A stretch of DNA of 64,000 nt from positions 1,415,538-1,479,537 of the forward strand of contig NZ_CM001440.1 in the NCBI RefSeq assembly GCF_000244975.1, read 5' to 3'. Both the position numbers and the translations under genes were made by a program. The notes under the pieces were generated by a model. That model did no database searches. It saw nothing but the letters and a program-made list of their open reading frames with translations, and was not told where the DNA came from. Below are positions 56,639 to 64,000 of the stretch, piece after piece (position 1 is the first letter of the stretch; each line of letters starts with the position of its first letter). Source of the DNA: Saccharomonospora cyanea NA-134. Its GTDB lineage: Bacteria > Actinomycetota > Actinomycetes > Mycobacteriales > Pseudonocardiaceae.

Positions 56639-59600
56639 ATGAGTAGACGCAAGAAACTGTTGTCGCGCATCGGCGCAGGCGCGCTGGGCGGTGTGCTCGC
56701 CGTCGGAATGCTCCCGGCGGGCGCGCAGGCCCAGGAGGCCGAGTTCCACGCGCTGCTGTTCACCAAGACCGAAGGCTACCGGCACACGTCGATCCCGGCC
56801 GGGATCGAGATGTTCGAAAACCTCGCCGCGGAGAACAACTTCACGTTCGACCACACCGAGGACTCCAGCGTCTTCAACGACGCCGACCTCGCCGAGTACG
56901 ACGTGATCATCATGTTCCAGACCTCGGGCATGGTCTGGGAGAACGACGCACAGCGCGAGGCGATGAAGTCGTACGTGGAGAACGGTGGTGGCATCGCCGC
57001 CATCCACAACGCCACGGACATGGGGATCGAGAACGACTTCCCCTACTGGGACGACCTCGTGAACGCGGGCGCCCACATGCCGTCGCACTCGCCGGGCGTG
57101 CTCGACGGCACGGCGAAGGTCACCGACCACCACCACCCTTCGACAGAAGGGCTGCCGGCGCGCTGGGAACGCGCCGAGGAGTGGTACAACTTCGACAAGA
57201 GCATGCGCGGCGACGTGCACGTGCTCGTGTCGGCGGACGAGTCGACCTACAACCCCGGCCCCGACGCGATGGGTGCTGACCACCCGATCTCCTGGTGTCG
57301 CGACGTGGGTCTCGCCCGCGTCTGGGCCACGGCGATGGGCCACGACACGGCGGCGTACAGCGAGGAGCTGTTCATCCAGCACATCCTCGGCGGTCTGCGC
57401 ACGGCGGCCCGCACGGTGGAGGCCGACTGCTCGGCCACTGTCGACGACGCCTTCGAGAAGGTCGCCCTGGACACCAACACGCAGGCCCCGACCGCGATGG
57501 ACATCGCCCCGGACGGCCGCGTGTTCTACACCGAGATCCTCGGTCGCGTGATGGTGTACGACCCGGCGACCGAAAGCACCTCCACCGCGATGGAGCTTCC
57601 CGTCTACTCCGGTGGCGAGGACGGCCTCGTCGGTCTGGTGCTCGACCCGAACTTCGCCGAGAACGGCTGGATCTACCTGTACTACTCGCCCCCGGGCGAC
57701 CAGGAGATCAACCGGGTTTCGCGCTTCACGGTGGAGGGCAACACGATCTCGCCCGACACCGAGGTGCAGATCCTCGACATCCCCGCGTCACGCCGCTCCG
57801 AGCCCGGACACACCGGCGGTTACCTGACCTTCGGCCCGAACGGCGACCTCTACATCGGCGTCGGTGACGACACGAACCCCTTCGAGTCGGGCGGCTACTC
57901 ACCGATCGACGAGCGGGAAGGGCGTGACCTGTTCGACGCGCAGAAGACCTCGGCCAACACCAACGACCTGCGCGGCAAGATCCTCCGCATCACCCCGCAG
58001 GCCGACGGTGGCTACACCATCCCCGAGGGCAACATGTTCGCCCCCGGCACGGAGAAGACGCGGCCCGAGATCTACGCGATGGGCTTCCGCAACCCGTTCC
58101 GGTTCACGGTGGACGTCGACGGCACCATCTACATGGCCGACTACGGTCCCGACTCGAGCACTGCCGACCCCGACCGCGGACCGGACGGCAAGGTCGAGTG
58201 GAACATCGTGAAGGAGCCGGGCTTCTACGGCTGGCCGTACTGCATCGGCAACAACATCCCGTACAACGACTACGACTTCGCCACCGGTACCTCGGGGGAG
58301 AAGTTCGACTGCGCCAACCCGGTCAACGACTCGCCGAACAACACGGGGCTGACCGAGCTGCCCGCCGCGCAGGAAGCCGACGTGTGGTACGGCTACGGCG
58401 CTTCGGAGGAGTTCCCGATCCTGGAGACGGGCGGTGCCGCCCCGATGGGTGGGCCGGTGTACCGGTACGACCCCGACCTCGACTCGGAGATCAAGTTCCC
58501 CGAGTACTACGACGGCAAGCCGTTCTTCTACGAGTGGGCGCGCAACAAGATCTACACGATCACGCTCGACGAGCAGGGCGAGGTGCTGAACCTCGACCCG
58601 TGGCTCACGAGCCAGCAGACGCTCGCCCCGATGGACATGCGGTTCGGTCCCGACGGGGCGCTGTACCTGCTGGAGTGGGGTGGCGGCTACGGTCGTGACA
58701 ACCCCGACTCCGGTCTGTACCGCATCGAGTACAACCAGGGCAACCGCAGGCCGATCGTCAAGGTGAGCGCCGACCCGACCTCGGGTCAGACGCCGCTGGA
58801 GGTGTCGTTCAGCAGCGAGGGTTCCCACGACCCCGAGGAAACGGAGCTGTCCTACTCGTGGGACTTCGGTGACGGCGGCACGTCCACCGAGGCCAACCCC
58901 ACGCACACGTACGCCGAGAACGGTCAGTACAACGTCCAGCTCACGGTGACGGACGCGACGGGGAAGGCCGGCGTCGGGAACGTGACGGTGACGGTGGGCA
59001 ACACCGCCCCGTCGGTCTCCGTGAAGGCGCCCGCCGACGGTGGGTTCTTCGAGTTCGGTGACCAGGTGGCCTTCGACGTCGACGTCACCGACCCCGAGGA
59101 CGGGCAGATCGACTGCGGCGAGGTCGTCGTCCAGCCCGCGCTCGGTCACGACGCGCACGCTCACCCGATGGACCCGATCAACGCCTGCGAGGGCGTGATC
59201 GAGACCATCGTGGACGACGGGCACGCCGGGGCGAACATCTTCTACTCCGTCGACGCCAGCTACACAGACCACGGTGGCGACGGCGCGCCCGCGCTCACCG
59301 GCCGGGACACCGTGGTGCTCCAGCCGAAGCACAAGCAGGCGGAGTACTTCACCTCGTCGCAGGGCATCCGCGTGGTGAACCAGGAGGGTGCGGAGAACGG
59401 CAAGCGCATCGGTGACATCAGTGACGGTGACTGGATCGCCTTCACCCCGGTGAACTTCACGGGCATCGACGAGGTGTCGCTGCGCGTGTCGGCCCCGGAC
59501 GGTCGCGGAGGCTCGGTCGAGCTGCGTGCGGGTGCGGTGGACGGCCCGCTCGTCGCCGAGGTGGAGGTGCCCTCCACGGGTGGCTGGGACAACTACGTCG

Positions 59601-60238
59601 AGCTGCCTCCGGTCGCCGTCACCGACCCGGGCGGGACCACGGAGCTGTTCGTCGTGTTCCGCGGCGGCACCAGCCCGTTCGACCTCGACTCGCTGACGTT
59701 CATCGGCGACGGCGTGGCGCAGGTCGACAAGGACGCCCCGACCGTCACGGTGTCCGGTGTGGAGGACGGTACGTCCTACGGTGACTCCGGTGACCTCACG
59801 CTCGGTTTCGAGGCCACGGACTCCGGTGTGGGCGTCGACTCGGTCGAGGCGACGCTCGACGGTGAGACCGTGGAGAACGGCGCGGAGATCCCGCTCTACA
59901 CGCTGGAGCTCGGTTCGCACGAGCTGGTGGTGAAGGCCACCGACAAGGCGGGCAACACGGCGGAGCAGAAGGTCACCTTCACCGTGACGACGTCGGTCGA
60001 GGACCTGCGGGCACTGGTGGAGCGCTTCGCCGACGAGGACCGCATCAGCGCGAAGACGGCGAAGGACCTGAAGCTCCGGCTTTCCGTCGCCGAGGGCCTC
60101 AAGCGGTTCAGCGCCTCCGCCGCCTCGGCGGTGATGCAGACGTTCGCCGACAGCGTCGAGAAGCGGGTGTCGGACGAGGAGGTGAAGACCGTGCTGGTCC
60201 GCGACGCGCAGGCTGTGATCGAACAGTGGCGCGCGTGA
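56639..60238 (+). CDS. secreted multidomain ThuA / sugar-dehydrogenase / PKD / CBM protein
   Basis: The product is 1199 residues. Signal peptide 1-31. Domains in order: ThuA-like glutaminase-fold (about 34-255; LLFTKTEGYRHTSIPAGIEMF, GGIAAIHNATDMGIENDF); PQQ-dependent glucose/sorbosone-dehydrogenase-like beta-propeller (about 265-690; TAMDIAPDGRVFYTEILGRV, EPGHTGGYLTFGPNGDLYIGVGDD, MGFRNPFRFTVD, PMDMRFGPDGALYLLEWGGGYG); PKD (about 700-785; YSWDFGDGGTSTEANPTHTY); a beta domain; a carbohydrate-binding type-6 domain (about 900-1020); an Ig-like domain and a helical C-terminus (about 1120-1199) resembling FIMAH. An exported oxidoreductase acting on polymer-bound sugar is likely. RBS CACACGTGAGGA before the ATG. 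Confidence 0.9.
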   Translation: MSRRKKLLSRIGAGALGGVLAVGMLPAGAQAQEAEFHALLFTKTEGYRHTSIPAGIEMFENLAAENNFTFDHTEDSSVFNDADLAEYDVIIMFQTSGMVWENDAQREAMKSYVENGGGIAAIHNATDMGIENDFPYWDDLVNAGAHMPSHSPGVLDGTAKVTDHHHPSTEGLPARWERAEEWYNFDKSMRGDVHVLVSADESTYNPGPDAMGADHPISWCRDVGLARVWATAMGHDTAAYSEELFIQHILGGLRTAARTVEADCSATVDDAFEKVALDTNTQAPTAMDIAPDGRVFYTEILGRVMVYDPATESTSTAMELPVYSGGEDGLVGLVLDPNFAENGWIYLYYSPPGDQEINRVSRFTVEGNTISPDTEVQILDIPASRRSEPGHTGGYLTFGPNGDLYIGVGDDTNPFESGGYSPIDEREGRDLFDAQKTSANTNDLRGKILRITPQADGGYTIPEGNMFAPGTEKTRPEIYAMGFRNPFRFTVDVDGTIYMADYGPDSSTADPDRGPDGKVEWNIVKEPGFYGWPYCIGNNIPYNDYDFATGTSGEKFDCANPVNDSPNNTGLTELPAAQEADVWYGYGASEEFPILETGGAAPMGGPVYRYDPDLDSEIKFPEYYDGKPFFYEWARNKIYTITLDEQGEVLNLDPWLTSQQTLAPMDMRFGPDGALYLLEWGGGYGRDNPDSGLYRIEYNQGNRRPIVKVSADPTSGQTPLEVSFSSEGSHDPEETELSYSWDFGDGGTSTEANPTHTYAENGQYNVQLTVTDATGKAGVGNVTVTVGNTAPSVSVKAPADGGFFEFGDQVAFDVDVTDPEDGQIDCGEVVVQPALGHDAHAHPMDPINACEGVIETIVDDGHAGANIFYSVDASYTDHGGDGAPALTGRDTVVLQPKHKQAEYFTSSQGIRVVNQEGAENGKRIGDISDGDWIAFTPVNFTGIDEVSLRVSAPDGRGGSVELRAGAVDGPLVAEVEVPSTGGWDNYVELPPVAVTDPGGTTELFVVFRGGTSPFDLDSLTFIGDGVAQVDKDAPTVTVSGVEDGTSYGDSGDLTLGFEATDSGVGVDSVEATLDGETVENGAEIPLYTLELGSHELVVKATDKAGNTAEQKVTFTVTTSVEDLRALVERFADEDRISAKTAKDLKLRLSVAEGLKRFSASAASAVMQTFADSVEKRVSDEEVKTVLVRDAQAVIEQWRA

Positions 60239-60328
60239 CGGATCGGTGACAGACGCGGGCGCGGATGCCGGGCCGCCCCGCTACGGCCGGCGTCGGGTGG
60301 CAAACCATGTCATCCGGCGCCGGCCTTG

Positions 60329-60952
60329 TCATGCCGGCGGGAGGGCGTCGAGGCCGCCGGCGACGACGCGCACGGCGTGGCGCGCTGCTTCGAAGGTCTC
60401 GGCTGGGGACCCGGACCGGGCGATCGCCGAAAGCCCGGCGCTCTGCATGGCACCGATGAGGGCCCCTACGGCTGCGGCGGCCTCCACCGGGGTGAGTGCC
60501 TCGGGGTACGCGTCGTGCAGCACGGCGGCCAGGCGGAGCTGAGCGTCGTACAACAGGGTCAGAGCCCCGCTGCGAAGTTCGGGGACCGCCAGGATGAGCC
60601 GGCCCTGAGCGAGCTGTTCGGCGGTGCTGAAGCTCTCGCCGTCGCCCTCGAGCAACCAGCGCAGCAGATCTTCGGCCGTGGCGAGCAGCGCGTCCCTGGG
60701 AGACATGGTCGTCGCGTGTTCAGCCAGCCGGGCCGCGAGGGTGTCGATGCGTCGCCTCCGATGAGCTAGGAGGATGTCCTCCTTGCTCCCGAAGTAGTTG
60801 AACAGTGTCTTCGTCGAGACGTCGGCTGCGGCGGCGATCTCGGCGACGGTCGTCTCCGAGTAGCCCTTCTCCGTGAACAGGCGCATGGCCTCCCGCTGGA
60901 GGGTGTGGCGTGTCCGTTCCTTCTTGCGTTCCCGCAACCCGACCTCGGCCAT
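60329..60952 (-). CDS. TetR-family transcriptional regulator
   Basis: The product is 207 residues from ATG 60952; ATG 60958 and GTG 60961 are alternatives. The helix-turn-helix is at about 10-56: RERKKERTRHTLQREAMRLFTEKGYSETTVAEIAAAADVSTKTLFNYFGSKEDIL. The C-terminal helical domain is of the ligand-binding TetR type. It is divergent from the P450 gene and probably represses it from the intergenic palindrome. Confidence 0.92.
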   Translation of the reverse strand: MAEVGLRERKKERTRHTLQREAMRLFTEKGYSETTVAEIAAAADVSTKTLFNYFGSKEDILLAHRRRRIDTLAARLAEHATTMSPRDALLATAEDLLRWLLEGDGESFSTAEQLAQGRLILAVPELRSGALTLLYDAQLRLAAVLHDAYPEALTPVEAAAAVGALIGAMQSAGLSAIARSGSPAETFEAARHAVRVVAGGLDALPPA

Positions 60953-60976
60953 GGGCATCACTGTAAACCGATCACC

Positions 60977-61018
60977 GAATATTCATTGACTGTAAAAATA
61001 CACCTTGTGTAATTTGTG
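60977..61018 (+). promoter_or_regulatory. promoter and candidate TetR operators between tetR and the P450 gene
   Basis: TTGACT (60986-60991) and TGTAAT (61008-61013) with a 16-base spacer form a promoter for the P450 gene. Two palindromes overlap it: GAATATTC (60977-60984) and TACAC-CTT-GTGTA (60999-61011), the second lying on the -10 element. Confidence 0.55.
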
Positions 61019-61045
61019 GGTGTCCTCGTCGAAGGGAGAGCACCC

Positions 61046-62227
61046 ATGGCCGCACCACTGCCGATCGCCAGGCCGAACCCGTTCGATCCGCCCGCGGTAC
61101 TCCTCGACGGTGCGCCCCTGCGCCCGCTGGCCTTCCCGGACGGGCACGTCGGCTGGCTCGTCACAGACCATGCGGTGGCCAGGGAGGTGCTGGCGGACCG
61201 GAGGTTCACCAGCAGACTCGAGTTCCGCCGCTCACCGGTCCACCGGCCGAACGTTCCCAACTTCCAGGCGGGCCAGGCGGCGTTGCCCGGGTTCTTCATC
61301 GCGATGGACCCGCCCGACCACACCCGCTACCGGCGGGCGTTGACGGGGCAGTTCACCGTGCGCCGCATGAACCAACTGCGTCCCAGGGTGGAGCAGATCG
61401 TGGCCGAGCGGCTCGACCTTCTGGAGCAGGCAGGCCCGGGAAGCGATCTGGTGGCGACGTTCGCGTTGCCCGTCCCGTCACTCGTGATCTGTGAACTGCT
61501 CGGGGTGCCGTACGCGGACCGGGCACTGTTCCAGAACGCCAGCGCGGTGCTGCTGCGGCTGGGCGTGTCGGACGCCGAGGCAGGGGAGGCCATGGCCACT
61601 CTCCTCGGCTACCTGAAGGAACTGATCGCCCGCACCCGGCGCGAACCGGGTGACGACATCCTCGGTGGCCTCGCCGAAAGCGGGACTCTCGACGACGAGG
61701 AACTGCTGGGGATCGCGTTGCTGTTGCTCGTCGCCGGGCACGAGACCACGGCGAACATGCTCGCGCTGGGAACCTTCGCGCTGTTGCGGCACCCCGAGCA
61801 GGCCGAGGCCCTCCGTGCGGGCACGGTCTCGGCCGACTCCGCGGTGGAGGAGTTGCTGCGGTACCTGTCGATCACCCAGTTCGGTACCGGGCGCGCCGCA
61901 CTGGAGGACGTGGACCTCGCGGGGCAGCACATCAAGGCCGGTGACATGGTGATCGTCTCCATTCCGGCGGCGAACCGGAGCTCCGACCGGTTCGCCGACC
62001 CGCACACGCTCGACCTCGGACGCGACGCACGCGGCCACCTCGCGTTCGGGCACGGCGTGCACCAGTGCCTCGGGCAGCAGCTCGCCCGGATCGAGATGCG
62101 CGCGGGGTACACGGCCCTGTTCCGGCGGTTCCCGGCACTGCGCCTGGCCGTTCCCGCCGACGAGGTCCCGCTGCGCCACGACATGGCGATCTACGGTGTG
62201 CACGCGCTGCCCGTGGAGTGGTCGTGA
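61046..62227 (+). CDS. cytochrome P450 (bacterial class I)
   Basis: The product is 393 residues, soluble, typical of actinomycete P450s. The I-helix oxygen-binding motif AGHETTANM is at about 231-239, the K-helix ExxR in VEELLRYL, and the haem-binding loop FGHGVHQCLGQQLARIE holds the ligand Cys341. ATG at 61046 has GGGAG upstream; the frame is open to a GTG at 61016. The ferredoxin gene is coupled by GTGA and is the likely electron donor. Substrate unknown. Confidence 0.94.
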   Translation: MAAPLPIARPNPFDPPAVLLDGAPLRPLAFPDGHVGWLVTDHAVAREVLADRRFTSRLEFRRSPVHRPNVPNFQAGQAALPGFFIAMDPPDHTRYRRALTGQFTVRRMNQLRPRVEQIVAERLDLLEQAGPGSDLVATFALPVPSLVICELLGVPYADRALFQNASAVLLRLGVSDAEAGEAMATLLGYLKELIARTRREPGDDILGGLAESGTLDDEELLGIALLLLVAGHETTANMLALGTFALLRHPEQAEALRAGTVSADSAVEELLRYLSITQFGTGRAALEDVDLAGQHIKAGDMVIVSIPAANRSSDRFADPHTLDLGRDARGHLAFGHGVHQCLGQQLARIEMRAGYTALFRRFPALRLAVPADEVPLRHDMAIYGVHALPVEWS

Positions 62228-62412
62228 TCGAGGTGGACCGGAGCGTGTGCGCCGCTTCGGGCATGTGCGCGCTGACCGCGCCCGACGTGTTCGACCAGGA
62301 CGACGACGGCGTCGTGGTCGTGCGGGCCGACCCCGTCGCCGAGCACGCCGAGTCGGTCCGCCTGGCGGTGGACCTGTGTCCCTCCGGAGCGCTCAGGTGG
62401 CGCTTCCGGTGA
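62224..62412 (+). CDS. [3Fe-4S]-type ferredoxin
   Basis: The product is 62 residues. Three cysteines stand in C-x5-C (CAASGMC) and CPSGAL, which bind one 3Fe-4S cluster, as in the ferredoxins that serve actinomycete P450s. The centre is acidic (DQDDDG). GTG overlaps the P450 stop, so the pair is translated together. No reductase gene is adjacent. Confidence 0.92.
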   Translation: MIEVDRSVCAASGMCALTAPDVFDQDDDGVVVVRADPVAEHAESVRLAVDLCPSGALRWRFR

Positions 62413-62511
62413 CCACCCGGAGCTCACCGGAAGCGGGGGCATGCTTCTGGAGCACGACGGTCACCGTCGTCGTCCCGCCGGGAAGCGTGGACGTCCCGTC
62501 GCTGTCGGGTC

Positions 62512-63123
62512 TCACACCCGGCGGTAGGTGAGGAGGTAGCGCCAGAACGGCAGTACGCGTACCCGGCTGCCCGGCAACAGCCGGGCGGCCTCACGGCGCA
62601 CGTCGTCCAGCGACATGTCCCAGTCCCGGATCGGGGCCCGGGGCACCGGGTCGGCACCGCCGGCCAGCCGTTCGGCCACCGACACCGTCGCCTTCGCCAG
62701 CAGGTTCACCGGGATGGAACCGAGCCAGACCGCCCGGTCGCGCACGGTGCTGGGATTCGCCAGCCCCAGCACCGCGAGCACACCGCCCGGTGCGAGTGCG
62801 TCCCGCAGCGTCGTCACGGTCTCGAACGGCACGTGGTGCAACGAGGCCACACACGTGACGAGGTCGTAGTGGCGTGACGGCAGCGGGTGCGTGGTCACGT
62901 CCGCCTGCCGGTAGACGATGGTTCCCGGGCCGGGAGAGCCGAGCGCCTGGGCCACGGACAGCACCTCGTCCGCGGGATCGAGCGCGTCGACCTCCAAGCC
63001 CTGCGCCGCGAGTCTGCGGGCGAGCTTGCCCGTTCCGCACCCCACGTCCAGCGCGCGCCGCGCACCGTCGGGCACGAGCCGGATCAGCAGCGGGTGGTAG
63101 CAGTCGTTGTGGTTGAAGGGCAC
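62512..63123 (-). CDS. class I SAM-dependent methyltransferase
   Basis: The product is 203 residues from GTG 63123. SAM-binding motif I reads LDVGCGTGKLARRL, motif II DALDPADEVLSVAQ, and LVTCVASLHHVPFETV follows. The C-terminal helical part (RDWDMSLDDVRREAARLL) is common in ubiquinone/menaquinone-type and small-molecule methyltransferases. The substrate is unknown. Start is uncertain: no good ribosome site, perhaps leaderless. It converges on the ferredoxin gene. Confidence 0.88.
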   Translation of the reverse strand: MPFNHNDCYHPLLIRLVPDGARRALDVGCGTGKLARRLAAQGLEVDALDPADEVLSVAQALGSPGPGTIVYRQADVTTHPLPSRHYDLVTCVASLHHVPFETVTTLRDALAPGGVLAVLGLANPSTVRDRAVWLGSIPVNLLAKATVSVAERLAGGADPVPRAPIRDWDMSLDDVRREAARLLPGSRVRVLPFWRYLLTYRRV

Positions 63124-63186
63124 GCGGTCACCGTATCGGCGGCGACGTAGACTCGAGGTCGTCACCGCTAGTTGTGAGGAGAGTGC

Positions 63187-64000
63187 GTGCCGTCCGACGA
63201 CCAGGAGTTTCCCCCCGAACTGTCGCAGGGGGAGAACTTCATCGCCGGGCCGTTGCCCGACGACCCCGACGAAGAGGCCGACGCCGAGCCGGTCGACGAA
63301 GCCGCGATCGACGCGCGGGCCCGCCAGGACCTGCTGGCCGTGGAGGCCGAGCTGAACCGGCGCTGGCCCGAAACCAAGATCGAGCCTTCGCTGACGCGGA
63401 TCTCCACGCTCGCGAACCTGCTCGGTGACCCGCACCGCGCGTACCCGGTGATCCACGTCGCCGGTACCAACGGCAAGAGCTCCACGACCCGCATGATCGA
63501 GGCCCTGCTCAGCCACCTGGGCCTGCGGGTGGGCCGGTACACGAGCCCGCACCTGCAACTGGTGACCGAGCGCATCAGCATCGACGGCGCACCGATCTCC
63601 GCGGAGAAGTACGTCAACACCTACCGCGACGTCGAGCCGTTCGTGTCGATGGTGGACGACGCGGCGGGCGAGAACGAGCCGAAGATGAGCAAGTTCGAGG
63701 TGCTCACCGGCATGGCGTTCGCCGCGTTCGCCGACGCTCCCGTCGAGGTCGCCGTGCTGGAGACCGGCATGGGCGGTCGGTGGGACGCCACCAACATCGC
63801 CGAGGCCCAGGTCTCCGTCGTCACCCCCGTCGGGTTCGACCACACCGACTACCTCGGTGACGACCTCCGCTCGATCGCGGGCGAGAAGGCGGGAATCATC
63901 AAACCCGGCGGTATCGCCGTGCTGGCCCAGCAGCAGCCCGACGCCGAGCGGGTGCTGCTCGAACGCGCCGTCGAGGTGGACGCCACCGTGGCCCGCGCGG
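63187..64000 (+). CDS. folC: dihydrofolate synthase / folylpolyglutamate synthase, 5' part (cut by window end)
   Basis: The first 271 residues are present. After an acidic N-terminal extension of about 45 residues, the Mur-ligase-like fold begins: RISTLANLLGDPHRAYPVIHVAGTNGKSST with the P-loop near residue 97, then GLRVGRYTSPHL and VLETGMGGRWDATNIAE. FolC adds glutamate to dihydropteroate and to folates. GTG at 63187 has GAGGAG six bases upstream. The frame is open at the window edge. Position after valS-region genes matches Rv2447c. Confidence 0.94.
   Translation, partial: MPSDDQEFPPELSQGENFIAGPLPDDPDEEADAEPVDEAAIDARARQDLLAVEAELNRRWPETKIEPSLTRISTLANLLGDPHRAYPVIHVAGTNGKSSTTRMIEALLSHLGLRVGRYTSPHLQLVTERISIDGAPISAEKYVNTYRDVEPFVSMVDDAAGENEPKMSKFEVLTGMAFAAFADAPVEVAVLETGMGGRWDATNIAEAQVSVVTPVGFDHTDYLGDDLRSIAGEKAGIIKPGGIAVLAQQQPDAERVLLERAVEVDATVARA

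Overview
The window is high-GC actinobacterial chromosome, most likely from a Pseudonocardiaceae genus close to Saccharomonospora or Amycolatopsis. Evidence includes a GDH180-type NAD-glutamate dehydrogenase, GTG/TTG starts, GTGA and ATGA gene overlaps, mycothiol-type redox genes and paired clpP1-clpP2. From memory, the backbone follows Mycobacterium tuberculosis Rv2477c to Rv2447c: ettA, NAD-GDH, thioesterase, glbO, HNH, DUF5130, pepN, the Rv2466c-like protein, rpiB, nei, tig, clpP1, clpP2, clpX, valS, folC. Accessory genes are inserted between these core genes. The genus is inferred from gene content, not from a search.

Layout. 1-5 kb: tRNA-Arg(TCT), a secreted I36-type inhibitor, a CopD/CtaG copper and oxidase-assembly protein, EttA. 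5-13.5 kb: a long disordered protein, NAD-GDH, thioesterase, a hypothetical. 13.5-27 kb: DUF305 lipoprotein, LVIVD-repeat protein, truncated globin, MscS channel, HNH protein, a striking hexapeptide-repeat gene, CtaJ-like oxidase subunit, DUF5130 protein, PepN, DsbA-like protein, metallo-hydrolase, RpiB, Nei, a DUF1542-like membrane protein and an NlpC/P60 hydrolase with two CRP-like boxes upstream. 27.1-29.4 kb: tRNA-Gly and tRNA-Pro, then a small segment bounded by a copy of the tRNA-Pro 3' end and carrying an S1-domain gene broken by one amber codon. 29.4-35.5 kb: a minus-strand operon of two sodium/solute symporters, two small membrane partners and a LytTR two-component system. 35.6-43.2 kb: DUF3040, NhaA, the tig-clpP1-clpP2-clpX proteostasis block and a MEDS/HATPase regulator. 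43-49.7 kb: esterase, FdhD, a SigJ-like ECF sigma factor with a DoxX-like partner, GPP34, ValS. 49.8-60.2 kb: secreted SGNH hydrolase and a complete sugar ABC operon (ATPase, two permeases, lipoprotein, TIM-barrel isomerase) ending at a 1199-residue secreted ThuA/sugar-dehydrogenase protein. 60.3-64 kb: TetR, P450 and ferredoxin, a methyltransferase, and folC cut by the window end.

Best candidates for something undescribed: (1) the minus-strand gene at 18238-18507, which has a strong ribosome site and twelve uninterrupted GTRVTx hexapeptides held constant through synonymous codon change; (2) the tRNA-Pro-flanked segment with the amber-interrupted S1 gene; (3) a 71-bp tandem duplication between two ABC transporter genes that creates overlapping, translationally coupled micro-ORFs.
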